A DNA stretch of 64,000 nt, from NCBI RefSeq assembly GCF_009829925.1, contig NZ_SNVJ01000008.1, positions 1-64,000 on the forward strand, read 5' to 3'. This stretch comes from Teichococcus coralli. Lineage in GTDB: Bacteria; Pseudomonadota; Alphaproteobacteria; Acetobacterales; Acetobacteraceae. The notes beneath the pieces are model-generated. The model was not told the origin of the DNA, searched no databases, and worked only from the letters and a program-made list of their open reading frames with translations. This document shows, piece by piece, positions 1 to 7,828 of this stretch. The position numbers were made by a program, and so were the translations under genes. Within the stretch, counting starts at the first letter, position 1, and each line of letters opens with the position of its first letter.

Positions 1-1
1 G

Positions 2-43
2 TGGTTCGGAACCGGAAACCCGCTGGACAGGAAGGGCGAGTGA
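2..43 (+). CDS. C-terminal tail of an upstream gene, possibly a TolC-like outer-membrane protein (partial)
   Basis: An open frame enters from the window edge and encodes only 13 residues (WFGTGNPLDRKGE) before a TGA one base upstream of the popZ start. A WFGTG-like ending, together with the position just before popZ-valS, recalls the TolC-type efflux proteins often found here in alphaproteobacteria. With 13 residues this is a guess from context. Its coding sequence would also carry the popZ ribosome binding site (GGAAGGG). Confidence 0.3.
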   Translation, partial: WFGTGNPLDRKGE

Positions 44-44
44 C

Positions 45-491
45 ATGGCGGGATCACCGTCCGGTTCTCCCGACCCTTCGATGGAGGAGATCCTCGCCTC
101 GATCCGGCAGATCCTGAACGAGGATGAGCTGCAGGGTGCGCGGAACCCGCCGCTGGAGCTGACCGAGGACATGCTGGTGCGTCCGGCCCTGCCTGCTCCT
201 GGGCCGGAGACGTCCCCCTCCTCGCCGGAGCCGCAGGCAGCGTCCAAGCCGGATGAGGCTCCGGCCAGCCAGGCCAGGGCCATGCTGGCCGCGCTGGAAG
301 GGCTCGCCCAGGCTGTGGCGCGGGACCCCCAGGCGGGGCTCCGGCGCAGCGGCGGTCCCAGCATCGAGGATGTGGTGCGCGAGGAGCTTCGTCCCTTGCT
401 CAAGGCCTGGCTGGATGAGCACCTGCCGGCCATTGTCGAGCAGCATGTGAAGGCCGAGATCGCGCGGGTGACGGGGCAGAACCCGGGCTGA
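45..491 (+). CDS. popZ: PopZ-type polar organising protein (DUF2497)
   Basis: A 148-residue protein with the layout of the PopZ/DUF2497 family. Residues 11-24 (PSMEEILASIRQIL) form the conserved N-terminal amphipathic helix. Residues 33-95 are a Pro/Ala/Glu-rich, probably disordered linker. About residues 104-145 (SIEDVVREELRPLLKAWL region) form the C-terminal helices that drive self-assembly. In Caulobacter, PopZ builds a polar matrix that anchors ParB/parS and signalling proteins; the same role here is inferred from homology. The linker is short compared with Caulobacter PopZ. The start is an ATG preceded by GGAAGGGCG. valS follows 70 bases downstream on the same strand, the usual alphaproteobacterial arrangement. 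Confidence 0.85.
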   Translation: MAGSPSGSPDPSMEEILASIRQILNEDELQGARNPPLELTEDMLVRPALPAPGPETSPSSPEPQAASKPDEAPASQARAMLAALEGLAQAVARDPQAGLRRSGGPSIEDVVREELRPLLKAWLDEHLPAIVEQHVKAEIARVTGQNPG

Positions 492-561
492 GGGCAGCGG
501 CGGGCCCGATCCGCGCGGCAGCCTCTTGACGGGCGGGCGGCTCCCGCCCAAGCGTGCGCCC

Positions 562-3261
562 ATGCTCGACAAGACCCTCTCGCCCGCCGCCTTCGAACAA
601 CGCCTCTACGAGGGGTGGGAGGCGAGCGGTGCCTTCGGCGCCGCACCCGGCAGCGGCGCGGCGCCCTTCACCATCATGATCCCGCCGCCCAACGTCACGG
701 GCAGCCTGCATATCGGCCATGCGCTGACCTTCACCATCCAGGACACGCTGATCCGCTGGCGGCGCATGCAGGGGCGGGACGCGCTGTGGCAGCCCGGCAC
801 CGACCACGCCGGCATCGCCACGCAGATGGTGGTCGAGCGGCTGCTGGCCGGGCAGGGGGTGGACCGGCGGGAGATCGGGCGCGAGAAGTTCCTGGAGCAT
901 GTCTGGGAGTGGAAGGCGCAGTCGGGCGGCACCATCACCCGCCAGCTCCGCCGCCTCGGCGCCAGCCTGGACTGGCCGCGCGAGCGCTTCACCATGGATG
1001 CCGGCCTTTCCGATGCCGTGCGTGAGGTCTTCGTGACGCTCCACGAGCAGGGGCTGATCTACCGCGACCGCCGGCTGGTGAACTGGGACCCGAAGTTCCA
1101 GACCGCCATCTCCGACCTGGAGGTGGAGAGCCGCGAGGTGAAGGGCAGCCTCTGGCACCTGCGCTATCCGGTGGAGGGCGCGCCGGGCCGCTTCATCGTG
1201 GTGGCCACCACCCGGCCGGAGACCATGCTGGGCGACACCGCCGTGGCCGTGCACCCGGAGGACGCGCGCTTCCGCGACCTGGTCGGCAAGTTCGCCATCC
1301 TGCCGCTGGTGGGCCGCCGCATCCCCATCGTGGCGGACGAGTACTCGGACCCCGAGAAGGGCTCGGGCGCGGTGAAGATCACCCCGGCGCACGACTTCAA
1401 CGACTTCGCCGTGGGCAAGCGGCACGACCTCGCCATGCCCTCCGTGCTGGACGCGGACGGCCATGTCTTCCTCGGCGAGATCGAGGCGGAGCTGGCGGCG
1501 GTCGAGGGCGTGGCGGCGCCGGACTTCGTCCGCTCCCTCGCCGGGCAGGACCGCTTCGCCGCGCGCAAGGCGATCGTCGCCGAGCTGGAGCGGCTGGAGC
1601 TGGTTGAGACCATCGAGCCGCACAGCCATGCCGTGCCGCATGGCGACCGCTCCGGCGTGCCGATCGAGCCGCGCCTGACGCTGCAGTGGTACTGCGATGC
1701 CGCCACCCTGGCGAAGCCCGCCATCGAGGCCGTGGAGACCGGCCGCACCCAGTTCGTGCCGAAGCACTTCGAGAACATCTTCTTCTCCTGGATGCGCGAC
1801 ATCCAGCCCTGGTGCATCTCGCGCCAGCTCTGGTGGGGCCACCAGATCCCGGCCTGGTACGCGCCGGACGGCAGCGTCTTCGTCGCCCGCACGGAGGAGG
1901 CGGCGCTCGCCCAGGCCCGCGCCAAGCTGGGCGAGGGCGTGACGCTGGAGCGCGACCCGGACGTGCTGGACACCTGGTTCAGCTCCGCCCTCTGGCCCTT
2001 CAGCACCCTGGGCTGGCCGCAGCAGACGCCGGAACTCGCCAAGTACTACCCCGGCGACGTGCTGGTGACGGGCTGGGACATCATCTTCTTCTGGGTCGCC
2101 CGGATGATGATGATGGGCCACCACTTCATGGGCGACGTGCCCTTCCGCACCGTCTACATCCATGGCCTGGTCCGCGACGAGAAGGGCCAGAAGATGTCGA
2201 AGTCGAAGGGCAACGTCATCGACCCGCTGGAACTGGTGGAAAGCTTTGGCGCCGATGCGCTGCGCTTCACCATCGCCTCGCTCGCGACGCCGGGGCGCGA
2301 CGTGAAGCTCGGCCGCAAGCGCGTGGAGGACTTCCGCTCCTTCGGCACCAAGCTGTGGAACGCGGCGCGCTTTTGCGAGATGAACGGCATCGCGCCGGAT
2401 GCCTCCTTCGACCCGACCGCCGTGCAGACGCCGCTCGCCCGCTGGATCCTGGATGCCGCCAACGCCGCCATCCGCGAGGCCGACGAGGCGCTGGAGGCCT
2501 ATCGCATGGATGACTATGCGGGCGCCTGCTACCGCTTTGTCTGGAACAGCTTCTGCGACTGGTTCCTGGAATTCGCAAAGCCCGCGCTGAACGGGCCCGA
2601 TGGCGGCGAGAAGGCCGAGGTGAAGGGCGTCGCGCAGCATGTGCTGGGCACCATCCTGCGCCTGCTGCACCCGGTGATGCCCTATGTCACCGAGGAGCTT
2701 TGGGACCGCTTCGGCTATGGCGCCGAGTTCAGCCTGATCCGCGCCGCCTGGCCCGAGCCGGTGGCCGTGCCGGGCGCCGCCGAGGCGCGCGCCGAGCTGG
2801 ACTGGCTGGTCAGCCTGATCTCCACCGTGCGCGGCGTGCGCTCGGAGATGAATGTGCCCCCTTCCATCACCGTGCCGCTGCTGCTGCAGGGCGCCTCGGC
2901 GGAGACGCTGGCGCGCGGCGGGCGCTGGATCGAGGCGATCCGCCGCCTCGGCCGCGCCACCGAGTTCCGCGCCCTGGCCGAGGGCGAGGACCCAAAGGGC
3001 GTGGCGCAGGCGGTGGTCGGCGAGGCGACGGTGCTGCTGCCGCTGGCCGAGGCCATCGACCTCCCCGCCGAGCGCGCGCGCCTCGCCAAGGAGCGCGACA
3101 AGGCCAAGGGCGAGGGCGCGAAGGTGGTGCAGAAGCTGGCCAACGTCGACTTCGTCGCCCGTGCCAAGCCGGAGGTGGTGGAGGAGAACCGCGAGCGCCT
3201 CGCCGGGTTCGAGGCGGAGGTGGCGCGGCTTGAGGCGGCGCTCGCCCGCATCGGTGGGTGA
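562..3261 (+). CDS. valS: Valine--tRNA ligase
   Basis: A class I aminoacyl-tRNA synthetase that charges tRNA-Val in the cytoplasm. It has 899 residues, in the normal size range. HIGH lies at residues 50-53 within PPPNVTGSLHIGHA, and KMSKS at about 544-548 (GQKMSKSKGN). A large editing (CP1) domain lies between them, followed by an anticodon-binding domain and a C-terminal coiled-coil tRNA arm over the last 65 or so residues (Lys/Glu/Ala-rich, ending LEAALARIGG). An upstream TTG at 526 is in frame, but the ATG at 562 gives the family-typical start MLDKTLSPAAFE and is preferred. The gene is followed by the long inverted repeat at 3272-3395. Confidence 0.97.
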   Translation: MLDKTLSPAAFEQRLYEGWEASGAFGAAPGSGAAPFTIMIPPPNVTGSLHIGHALTFTIQDTLIRWRRMQGRDALWQPGTDHAGIATQMVVERLLAGQGVDRREIGREKFLEHVWEWKAQSGGTITRQLRRLGASLDWPRERFTMDAGLSDAVREVFVTLHEQGLIYRDRRLVNWDPKFQTAISDLEVESREVKGSLWHLRYPVEGAPGRFIVVATTRPETMLGDTAVAVHPEDARFRDLVGKFAILPLVGRRIPIVADEYSDPEKGSGAVKITPAHDFNDFAVGKRHDLAMPSVLDADGHVFLGEIEAELAAVEGVAAPDFVRSLAGQDRFAARKAIVAELERLELVETIEPHSHAVPHGDRSGVPIEPRLTLQWYCDAATLAKPAIEAVETGRTQFVPKHFENIFFSWMRDIQPWCISRQLWWGHQIPAWYAPDGSVFVARTEEAALAQARAKLGEGVTLERDPDVLDTWFSSALWPFSTLGWPQQTPELAKYYPGDVLVTGWDIIFFWVARMMMMGHHFMGDVPFRTVYIHGLVRDEKGQKMSKSKGNVIDPLELVESFGADALRFTIASLATPGRDVKLGRKRVEDFRSFGTKLWNAARFCEMNGIAPDASFDPTAVQTPLARWILDAANAAIREADEALEAYRMDDYAGACYRFVWNSFCDWFLEFAKPALNGPDGGEKAEVKGVAQHVLGTILRLLHPVMPYVTEELWDRFGYGAEFSLIRAAWPEPVAVPGAAEARAELDWLVSLISTVRGVRSEMNVPPSITVPLLLQGASAETLARGGRWIEAIRRLGRATEFRALAEGEDPKGVAQAVVGEATVLLPLAEAIDLPAERARLAKERDKAKGEGAKVVQKLANVDFVARAKPEVVEENRERLAGFEAEVARLEAALARIGG

Positions 3262-3271
3262 AGGCCGCGGG

Positions 3272-3395
3272 GGAGAAGGAATTCTCCCGCGCACCCCCAC
3301 ATCTTTTTTCTGTCCGTTCTTCAGGTCGCGCCTGACCTGCGGCGAGGCGGCAAACTGACAGAAAAAAGATGGGGGCCTGGGGGAATTCCTTCCCT
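3272..3395. repeat. Long imperfect inverted repeat (MITE- or REP-like, or transcript-ending hairpin) between valS and ilvD
   Basis: The inner arms CCCCCACATCTTTTTTCTGTC (3295-3314; split here as CCCCCACATC plus TTTTTTCTGTC) and GACAGAAAAAAGATGGGGG (3357-3375) are complementary over about 19 bp apart from a 2-nt bulge. Outward of these, GAAGGAATTC on the left and GAATTCCTTC on the right extend the symmetry to about 45 nt per arm around a spacer of roughly 42 nt. The spacer holds a smaller dyad, AGGTC...GACCT. The left arm also contains its own hairpin, GGGAGAA-GGAA-TTCTCCC (3271-3288). The A/T runs are out of keeping with the local base composition. An ATG at 3369 inside the right arm is not the ilvD start. 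I found no second copy in this window. Confidence 0.7.
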
Positions 3396-3417
3396 CAGCC
3401 TGGCTGCCCGCTCTCGG

Positions 3418-3446
3418 TTGCTCCGGGAGGAGTGCTGCGCGATACC
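3418..3446 (+). promoter_or_regulatory. Candidate ilvD promoter
   Basis: A -35-like TTGCTC at 3418-3423 and a -10-like GATACC at 3441-3446 are separated by 17 bp. This would start transcription near 3453, giving a leader of about 30 nt before the ATG at 3483 with GAGAAGGGT as ribosome binding site. The pair sits just downstream of the inverted repeat, so valS transcription could end before it. The -10 match is only 3 of 6. Confidence 0.4.
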
Positions 3447-3482
3447 TCTTGCGGGACGCAACGACGAGAAGGGTACGCCGGC

Positions 3483-5207
3483 ATGGCCGAGCATCAATGG
3501 GACAAGTCGCGCCTGCCGAGCCGCCATGTGACGGTCGGCCCGGAGCGCGCCCCGCACCGCTCCTACTACTATGCCATGGGCATGACGGAGGAGGAGATCG
3601 CCCAGCCGCTGGTGGGTGTCGCCACCTGCTGGAACGAGGCGGCGCCCTGCAACATCGCGCTCAGCCGGCAGGCGCAGAGCGTGAAGCTCGGGGTGAAGCA
3701 TGCCGCCGGCACGCCGCGCGAGTTCACCACCATCACCGTGACCGACGGCATCGCCATGGGCCACCAGGGCATGAAGTCCTCGCTGGCCAGCCGCGACGCC
3801 ATCGCCGACACGGTGGAGCTGACCATGCGCGGCCACTGCTATGACGCGCTGGTCGGCCTCGCGGGCTGCGACAAGTCCCTGCCGGGCATGATGATGGCCA
3901 TGCTGCGGCTGAACGTGCCCAGCGTCTTCATGTATGGCGGCTCGATCCTGCCCGGGAAGTTCAAGGGTCGTGACGTGACGGTGGTGGACGTCTTCGAGGC
4001 GGTCGGCCAGCACGCCGCCGGCAACATGTCGGACGAGGACTTGCACGCGCTGGAATGCGTGGCCTGCCCGAGCGCCGGCGCCTGCGGCGGCCAGTTCACT
4101 GCCAACACCATGGCGACCGTCTCGGAGGCGATCGGCCTGGCGCTGCCAGGCTCCGCCGGCGCCCCCGCGCCCTACGAGGACCGCGACAAGTGGGCGGTGG
4201 AATCCGGCAGGGCGGTCATGGAGCTTCTGAAAAAGAACATCCGCCCGCGCGACATCGTCACGAAGGAGTCGCTCTACAACGCGGCGCTGATCGTCGGCGC
4301 CACCGGCGGCTCGACCAACGCCGGCCTGCACCTGCCGGCCATGGCGCATGAGGCCGGCATCAGCTTCACGCTGCAGGACGTGGCCGAGATCATGCGCAAG
4401 GCGCCCTATATCGGCGACCTCAAGCCCGGCGGCCGCTACGTGGCCTTTGACGTCTACAAGATCGGCGGCATCCCGGTGATCGTGAAGGCGCTGCTCGATG
4501 CCGGCCTGCTGCATGGCGACTGCCTCACCGTCACCGGCCAGAGCCTGGCGGAGAACCACCGCGAGGTGATCTTCCCAAAGGACCAGGACGTCATCCGCCC
4601 GGTTTCCGACCCGATCTCGCCGACCGGCGGCGTGGTCGGCCTGCAGGGCAACCTCGCCCCGGACGGCGCCATCGTGAAGATCGCCGGCATGAAAAACCTG
4701 CGCTTCGAGGGCACGGCGCTCTGCTTCGACTGCGAGGAGGACGCCTTCAAGGCGGTGGACCAGCGCGCCTACAAGGAGGGCGACGTCATCATCATCCGCT
4801 ACGAGGGCCCGAAGGGCGGCCCCGGCATGCGGGAGATGCTCTCCACCACGGCCGCCATCTACGGCCAGGGCATGGGGGACAAGGTGGCGCTGATCACCGA
4901 TGGACGCTTCTCCGGCGCCACGCGCGGCTTCTGCATCGGCCATGTCGGGCCGGAGGCGGCGGTGGGCGGACCGATCGGCCTGCTGAAGGACGGCGACCGC
5001 ATCGTCATCGACGCCGCGAAGGGCAGCATCGACGTGCTGATCTCCAACGAGGAGATGGCGAAGCGCCGCGCCGCCTGGCAGCCACGCAGGACGGACTACA
5101 ACTCGGGCGCGCTTTGGAAATATGCGCAGACCGTTGGACCAGCCTATCTCGGCGCCGTCACCCATCCCGGTGGGGCGGCCGAGACGCATTGCTACGCCGA
5201 CATCTGA
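3483..5207 (+). CDS. ilvD: Dihydroxy-acid dehydratase
   Basis: Dehydrates 2,3-dihydroxy-isovalerate and 2,3-dihydroxy-3-methylvalerate in branched-chain amino acid synthesis; a cytoplasmic Fe-S enzyme. It has 574 residues, matching the shorter IlvD subclass. The three conserved cysteine regions are present: CWNEAAPC near residue 50, GCDKS near 128 and [11 protein letters not shown] near 200. The C-terminal [15 protein letters not shown] block is also present. The start ATG is preceded by GAGAAGGGT and gives [20 protein letters not shown], the typical N-terminus. A longer in-frame ATG at 3369 lies inside the inverted repeat and is rejected. The gene stands alone, flanked by intergenic regions of more than 200 bp. 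Confidence 0.96.
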   Translation: MAEHQWDKSRLPSRHVTVGPERAPHRSYYYAMGMTEEEIAQPLVGVATCWNEAAPCNIALSRQAQSVKLGVKHAAGTPREFTTITVTDGIAMGHQGMKSSLASRDAIADTVELTMRGHCYDALVGLAGCDKSLPGMMMAMLRLNVPSVFMYGGSILPGKFKGRDVTVVDVFEAVGQHAAGNMSDEDLHALECVACPSAGACGGQFTANTMATVSEAIGLALPGSAGAPAPYEDRDKWAVESGRAVMELLKKNIRPRDIVTKESLYNAALIVGATGGSTNAGLHLPAMAHEAGISFTLQDVAEIMRKAPYIGDLKPGGRYVAFDVYKIGGIPVIVKALLDAGLLHGDCLTVTGQSLAENHREVIFPKDQDVIRPVSDPISPTGGVVGLQGNLAPDGAIVKIAGMKNLRFEGTALCFDCEEDAFKAVDQRAYKEGDVIIIRYEGPKGGPGMREMLSTTAAIYGQGMGDKVALITDGRFSGATRGFCIGHVGPEAAVGGPIGLLKDGDRIVIDAAKGSIDVLISNEEMAKRRAAWQPRRTDYNSGALWKYAQTVGPAYLGAVTHPGGAAETHCYADI

Positions 5208-5216
5208 GGATGCGCC

Positions 5217-5235
5217 TGTTACCGGGGCGGTAACA
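5217..5235. promoter_or_regulatory. 8-bp perfect dyad just after ilvD
   Basis: TGTTACCG-GGG-CGGTAACA begins 9 bases after the ilvD stop. The perfect 8-bp stem with a 3-nt loop could be part of a transcription terminator, but no T tract follows. The symmetric TGTTACC/GGTAACA halves also look like a protein-binding operator. Apart from this dyad, 5236-5417 shows nothing recognisable. Confidence 0.4.
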
Positions 5236-5417
5236 CGCTGCCCCGGTTTGTCACGCTCCCGCCCCGGCTTCGCCATGCTTCCCGCCGAAGCTGACTGCGT
5301 CGCCGGTGCAGGCCTCGGGCCGCCGCTGGCGGCGCGGAGGGGAAGGGCCGTGCCGGCCGCGCGGATCCCCATTTGCGGGACCGGCGCTGCCGCCCCTACC
5401 GCCGCGCCGGTGAGGGG

Positions 5418-6185
5418 TCAGGCCAGGTCCACCATGACCGGCGCGTGGTCCGAAGGCTGTTCCTGCGCGCGCGTCGCCGTGTCCACGGAGGCGGCGGTCA
5501 GCCGCTCCGCCAGATCCGGCGACAGCAGGGCATGGTCGATCCGCAGGCCGCGGTTGCCCTCGAAGGCCGGGCCATAGTCCCAGTAGGTGTAGATCCGCTC
5601 CGCCGGATGCAGCGCCCGCACCGCGTCGGTCAGGCCAAGGTGCAGCAGGGCATTGTAGGCGGCGCGGCTCTCCGGGCGGACCAGCGCGTCGGTCGGCGGC
5701 ATGGCGCCGGGCGGCGAGTCCAGCGGGCCGGGGCAGACGTTGAAGTCGCCCAGGATGGCGAAGGGCAGGAAGCTGTCCAGCCGATCGGCGGCCAGGAGGC
5801 GCAGCCGCTCCATCCACCGCAGCTTGTAGGCGAAGCCTTCGGCCCCGCCGGAATTGCCGTTGGGCAGGTAGATGCCGGCGAAGCGGCCGCCTTCCGCCGC
5901 CACCTCGATATAGCGCGCATGCTCGTCGGCACTCTCGCCAGGCAGTTCCTCCGCCACCACCTCGAAGGGCACCCGGGAGAGCACGGCGACGCCGTTGCGG
6001 CCGCCCGGCTGGCCCACCGCATGAACGCGGTAGCCGAGACCATCCAGTTCGCCCGCCGGGAACTCCTCGGTGCGGCACTTCAGCTCCTGGAGAAACAGCA
6101 GGTCGGGCTGGGCGGCTTGCAGGAAACGGCGCAGATGCGGCACGCGCTTGCGCACCGAATTCACGTTGAAGCTGGCGAGGCGCAC
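5418..6185 (-). CDS. xthA: Exodeoxyribonuclease III / AP endonuclease
   Basis: A 255-residue member of the EEP nuclease family that cleaves abasic sites and trims DNA 3' ends in base-excision repair. Catalytic motifs are visible: FNVNSVRKR at the N-terminus, QELK with the metal-binding Glu34, YLPNG near residue 108, GDFNVCP near 145, IDHALLS, and the terminal SDHAPV (Asp246/His247). The start is a GTG at 6185, 15 bases after the erpA stop, with no clear ribosome binding site, so translation probably depends on erpA. The dgt/erpA/xthA neighbourhood recurs in alphaproteobacteria. Confidence 0.94.
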   Translation of the reverse strand: MRLASFNVNSVRKRVPHLRRFLQAAQPDLLFLQELKCRTEEFPAGELDGLGYRVHAVGQPGGRNGVAVLSRVPFEVVAEELPGESADEHARYIEVAAEGGRFAGIYLPNGNSGGAEGFAYKLRWMERLRLLAADRLDSFLPFAILGDFNVCPGPLDSPPGAMPPTDALVRPESRAAYNALLHLGLTDAVRALHPAERIYTYWDYGPAFEGNRGLRIDHALLSPDLAERLTAASVDTATRAQEQPSDHAPVMVDLA

Positions 6186-6200
6186 GGAAGCCGGCTTGCG

Positions 6201-6554
6201 TCAGCCGATGGAGAAGGAGGCGCCGCAGCCGCAGCCCGAGGCCGCCTGCGGGTTCCGGATGGCGAAATGCGCCCCGATCAACTCATCCGCCCAGTCCAGC
6301 TCGCCGCCGGCGAGCAGGTCGAGGCTGACAGGGTCGATCATCACGCGGGTTCCGCCGCCCTCCAGCACCAGGTCGTCCGCGGCCGGGCCGTCCTCAAGCT
6401 GGAAGGAATACTGGAAGCCGGAGCAGCCCCCGGCCAGCACGGCCACGCGCAGCCCGGCCTGCGGGCGGCCCTCTCGGGCGGCGATCTCGGCCACCTGGGC
6501 GAAGGCGCCCGGCGTGACGCGGAAGGCGGGGGCAGGCGTGGTGCCGTCGGGCAT
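6201..6554 (-). CDS. erpA: Iron-sulfur cluster insertion protein (A-type carrier, ErpA/IscA family)
   Basis: A 117-residue A-type Fe-S carrier that receives clusters from the assembly scaffold and passes them to apo-proteins. The three ligand cysteines are present: Cys44 in GGCSGFQY, and Cys108 and Cys110 in SGCGCGASF. It is upstream of and probably cotranscribed with xthA. It has a good ribosome binding site (AAGGAG, 8 nt before the ATG) and a well-placed candidate promoter. ErpA rather than IscA is chosen because there are no isc or suf genes around it and because ErpA next to dgt is usual in this class; the sequence alone does not separate the subfamilies firmly. Confidence 0.88.
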   Translation of the reverse strand: MPDGTTPAPAFRVTPGAFAQVAEIAAREGRPQAGLRVAVLAGGCSGFQYSFQLEDGPAADDLVLEGGGTRVMIDPVSLDLLAGGELDWADELIGAHFAIRNPQAASGCGCGASFSIG

Positions 6555-6575
6555 GGCAAGAACTCCTTGGTCCGC

Positions 6576-6604
6576 AACATAGGCGGGGCAGGATGGGTTT
6601 CCAA
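6576..6604 (-). promoter_or_regulatory. Candidate erpA-xthA promoter
   Basis: Read on the minus strand, TTGGAA (6599-6604) and TATGTT (6576-6581) are separated by exactly 17 bp. Each matches the sigma-70 consensus at 4 of 6 positions. The predicted start is about 15 bases upstream of AAGGAG (6563-6568), and erpA begins at 6554. dgt diverges from the other side of the same 113-bp gap. Confidence 0.55.
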
Positions 6605-6667
6605 CCGTCCGCCGGGGGTTTCAGCGGCGTTGCGGCCCGGCGGGGCGGCTGGTAAGCCGCCGCGACC

Positions 6668-7819
6668 ATGCCCGAGCTCGCACCCTTCGCCGTCCGGCCG
6701 GAGACTTCGCGGGGCCGGCTCCACCCGGAGCCGGCGGACGGGGTGCGCTCGCCCTTCCAGCGCGACCGCGACCGCATCATCCACAGCACGGCCTTCCGCC
6801 GCCTGCAGTACAAGACGCAGGTCTTCATCTACCACGAGGGCGACGCCTTCCGGACCCGCCTGACCCACAGCATCGAGGTGGCGCAGCTTGCCCGCTCGAT
6901 CGCGCGGCGGCTGCGGATCGACGAGGATCTGGCCGAGGCGCTGGCGCTGGCGCACGACCTCGGCCACCCGCCCTTCGGCCATGCCGGGGAGGAGGCGCTG
7001 AACGGCCTGATGCGTCCCTATGGCGGGTTCGACCACAATGCCCAGAGCCTGAAGGCGGTGACGGTGCTGGAGAAGCGCTATGCCGGCTTCGACGGGCTGA
7101 ACCTGACCTGGGAGACGCTGGAGGGGCTGGCCAAGCACAACGGCCCGATCCGGCGCCCGTCGCCCTTCATGGCGGAATACGATAGCCGCCACCCTCTGGA
7201 CCTTGGCAGCCACGCCTCGGCGGAGGCGCAGGTCGCCGCCCTGGCCGACGATATCGCCTACAACAACCACGACCTCGACGACGGGCTGCGGGCCGGGCTC
7301 TTCACCCTGGACGAGGCCGCCACCCTGCCGCTGGTGGGGGACGCGGTGCGCGAGGTGCGCCGCCTGCATCCGGACGCCTCGCCGGGGAGGCAGGCCAGCG
7401 AGTCCATCCGCCGCGTCATCAACGCCATGGTGCAGGACGTGATGGCGGAGGCGGGCCGGCGCCTCGTCGCGCTGGCGCCGAAAAGCGTCGAGGACGTGCG
7501 CGCCGCCGGCCGCCCGATGATCGCCTTCAGCGAGCCGATGCAGGCCGCCAACCAGCAGGTGCGCGACTTCCTGCGCGGCCGCATGTACCGCCACTGGCGC
7601 GTCAACCGCACCACGCAGAAGTCGAAGCGCGTGGTGCAGATGCTGTTCAGCCTGCTGCATGGCGGGCCGGACATGCTGCCGCCCGAGTGGCGCGAGGGCG
7701 CCGGCGCGCCCGGCACCGCGCGCTGCGCCGCCGTGGTCTGCGACTACATCGCCAGCATGACCGACCGCTTCGCGCTGGACGAGCACCGGCGCCTCACCGA
7801 CCCCCACATCCCCGGCTGA
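6668..7819 (+). CDS. dgt: Deoxyguanosinetriphosphate triphosphohydrolase-like protein
   Basis: An HD-domain dNTP triphosphohydrolase of the Dgt type 2 family, 383 residues. It cleaves dNTPs to the nucleoside and triphosphate and so helps control nucleotide pools. The HD signature is complete: RLTHS with His67, AHDLGHPPFGH with His96-Asp97 and His105, and a downstream Asp in ALADDIAYNNHD. The RIIHSTAFRRLQYKTQV block is typical of the family. It ends 9 bases before argS and is probably cotranscribed with it. Substrate specificity cannot be read from the sequence. Confidence 0.92.
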   Translation: MPELAPFAVRPETSRGRLHPEPADGVRSPFQRDRDRIIHSTAFRRLQYKTQVFIYHEGDAFRTRLTHSIEVAQLARSIARRLRIDEDLAEALALAHDLGHPPFGHAGEEALNGLMRPYGGFDHNAQSLKAVTVLEKRYAGFDGLNLTWETLEGLAKHNGPIRRPSPFMAEYDSRHPLDLGSHASAEAQVAALADDIAYNNHDLDDGLRAGLFTLDEAATLPLVGDAVREVRRLHPDASPGRQASESIRRVINAMVQDVMAEAGRRLVALAPKSVEDVRAAGRPMIAFSEPMQAANQQVRDFLRGRMYRHWRVNRTTQKSKRVVQMLFSLLHGGPDMLPPEWREGAGAPGTARCAAVVCDYIASMTDRFALDEHRRLTDPHIPG

Positions 7820-7828
7820 ACGGACACC

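Noticed and set aside
400-3300. 966-codon open frame on the minus strand opposite valS
   Set aside because: Low-complexity His/Arg/Gly/Ala translation typical of antisense frames in GC-rich DNA; valS on the plus strand has all synthetase motifs.
3369-3482. Longer N-terminus for IlvD starting at ATG 3369
   Set aside because: It would translate the arm of the inverted repeat; the ATG at 3483 has a ribosome binding site and the conserved N-terminal sequence.
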